NCBI RefSeq assembly: GCF_030812215.1
Contig: NZ_JAUSSG010000004.1
Coordinates: 372,001 to 436,000, forward strand
Length of the DNA: 64,000 nucleotides
Direction of reading: 5' to 3'
From: Variovorax boronicumulans
Lineage (GTDB): Bacteria; Pseudomonadota; Gammaproteobacteria; Burkholderiales; Burkholderiaceae_C
Shown here: piece by piece, positions 63,779-64,000 of the stretch
Numbering within the stretch: the stretch's first letter is position 1
Layout of the letters: each line of letters opens with the position of its first letter
Made by a program: the position numbers and the translations under genes
Notes under the pieces: generated by a model
What the model was told of the DNA's origin: nothing
Seen by the model: the letters and a program-made list of their open reading frames with translations, nothing else
Databases searched by the model: none

Positions 63779-64000
63779 TCGAGGCGCTCCAGCACAGCCA
63801 GCGTCGCCGCCGACTGGTTCATCGTGTAGAAGTGGATCGCGGGTGCGCCGCCGTCACGCAGGCGCGCGCAGAGGTCGGTCACCACGTCCAGGCCGAAGGC
63901 CTTGATCGAGGCCGTGTCGTCGCCAAAGCCCTGCAGGCGCAGGCGGATCCAGCGCGGAATCTCGGCGCCGCAGGCATCCGAGAAACGCATGAGCTGCGTC
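63775..64000 (-). CDS. metF: 5,10-methylenetetrahydrofolate reductase, C-terminal part (window edge)
   Basis: The reading frame enters from beyond the window and ends at 63775. The visible 75 residues, from MRFSDACGAEIPRWIRLRL through FGLDVVTDLCARL to IHFYTMNQSAATLAVLERL, are the C-terminal helices of MetF. The full enzyme reduces CH2-THF to 5-methyl-THF for methionine synthesis. Only the 3' third is present. Confidence 0.9.
   Translation of the reverse strand, partial: TQLMRFSDACGAEIPRWIRLRLQGFGDDTASIKAFGLDVVTDLCARLRDGGAPAIHFYTMNQSAATLAVLERLD

Overview
The window is high-GC, densely packed chromosomal DNA from a betaproteobacterium. The housekeeping order tyrS - M23 peptidase - anmK - MFS - erpA - rpsI - rplM, the sequences of RuvA, RuvB, YbeZ and YbeY, and the many acyl-CoA enzymes all fit Burkholderiales, most likely Comamonadaceae and close to Variovorax. 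That placement is inference from protein character, not from a search. I see no rRNA, tRNA, CRISPR array, transposase or integrase.

Layout. 1-2.7 kb: truncated HTH gene, GNAT acetyltransferase, and a copper-handling trio (DUF2946, SCO, PCu(A)C). 3-5.4 kb: acyl-CoA ligase and divergent nitroreductase. 5.5-10.6 kb: beta-propeller lipoprotein, phosphodiesterase, UbiE-like methyltransferase and small unknowns. 10.5-14.9 kb: a large exported TPR-CHAT protease-like protein, divergent from a small exported protein and a zinc-ribbon membrane protein. 15-26.9 kb: thiolase, short-chain dehydrogenase, a large MalT-type LuxR regulator, CoA-transferase/racemase and three acyl-CoA dehydrogenases, interrupted by a hydrolase and an AP2-like gene pair. 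27.3-35.9 kb: a type VI secretion (T6SS) vgrG island bracketed by a 27-bp exact direct repeat. 36-40 kb: an LpxH-like hydrolase, a fused ether-lipid-type membrane enzyme, and a second T6SS effector locus (PAAR-metallopeptidase plus putative immunity gene). 40-48.8 kb: CDF transporter, ruvB, and a tight six-gene membrane-lipid operon. 48.8-54.4 kb: ruvA, ybeZ, ybeY, dtd, a second CDF transporter and a FecR/OmpA pair. 54.4-64 kb: tyrS, M23 peptidase, anmK, MFS pump, erpA, rpsI, rplM, a lipoprotein, rlmJ, rlpA and the end of metF.

How the genes work together. The acyl-CoA ligase, SDR, thiolase, racemase/CoA-transferase and three acyl-CoA dehydrogenases look like one dispersed beta-oxidation-type pathway. 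Each of its four transcription units carries the same inverted repeat, ATCGTC-N6-GACGAW or a one-mismatch form, 52-78 bp before the start codon. In all four the repeat lies 21-22 bp from a -10-like hexamer. That is the geometry of a class II activator site, and the LuxR/MalT-type gene at 17059 sits beside one of the sites. I consider this putative regulon the strongest new observation. The second is the T6SS island: VgrG, DUF4123 adaptor, VasX/BTH_I2691-like effector, DUF6708-like membrane protein and a DotU/TssL homologue lacking its membrane anchor, bounded by a duplication of the 3' end of the lpxH-like gene. No other T6SS core genes are present in the window.

No stretch longer than 300 bp lacks a gene. 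The longest gap is 2683-2952, which holds a hairpin and one dyad element.
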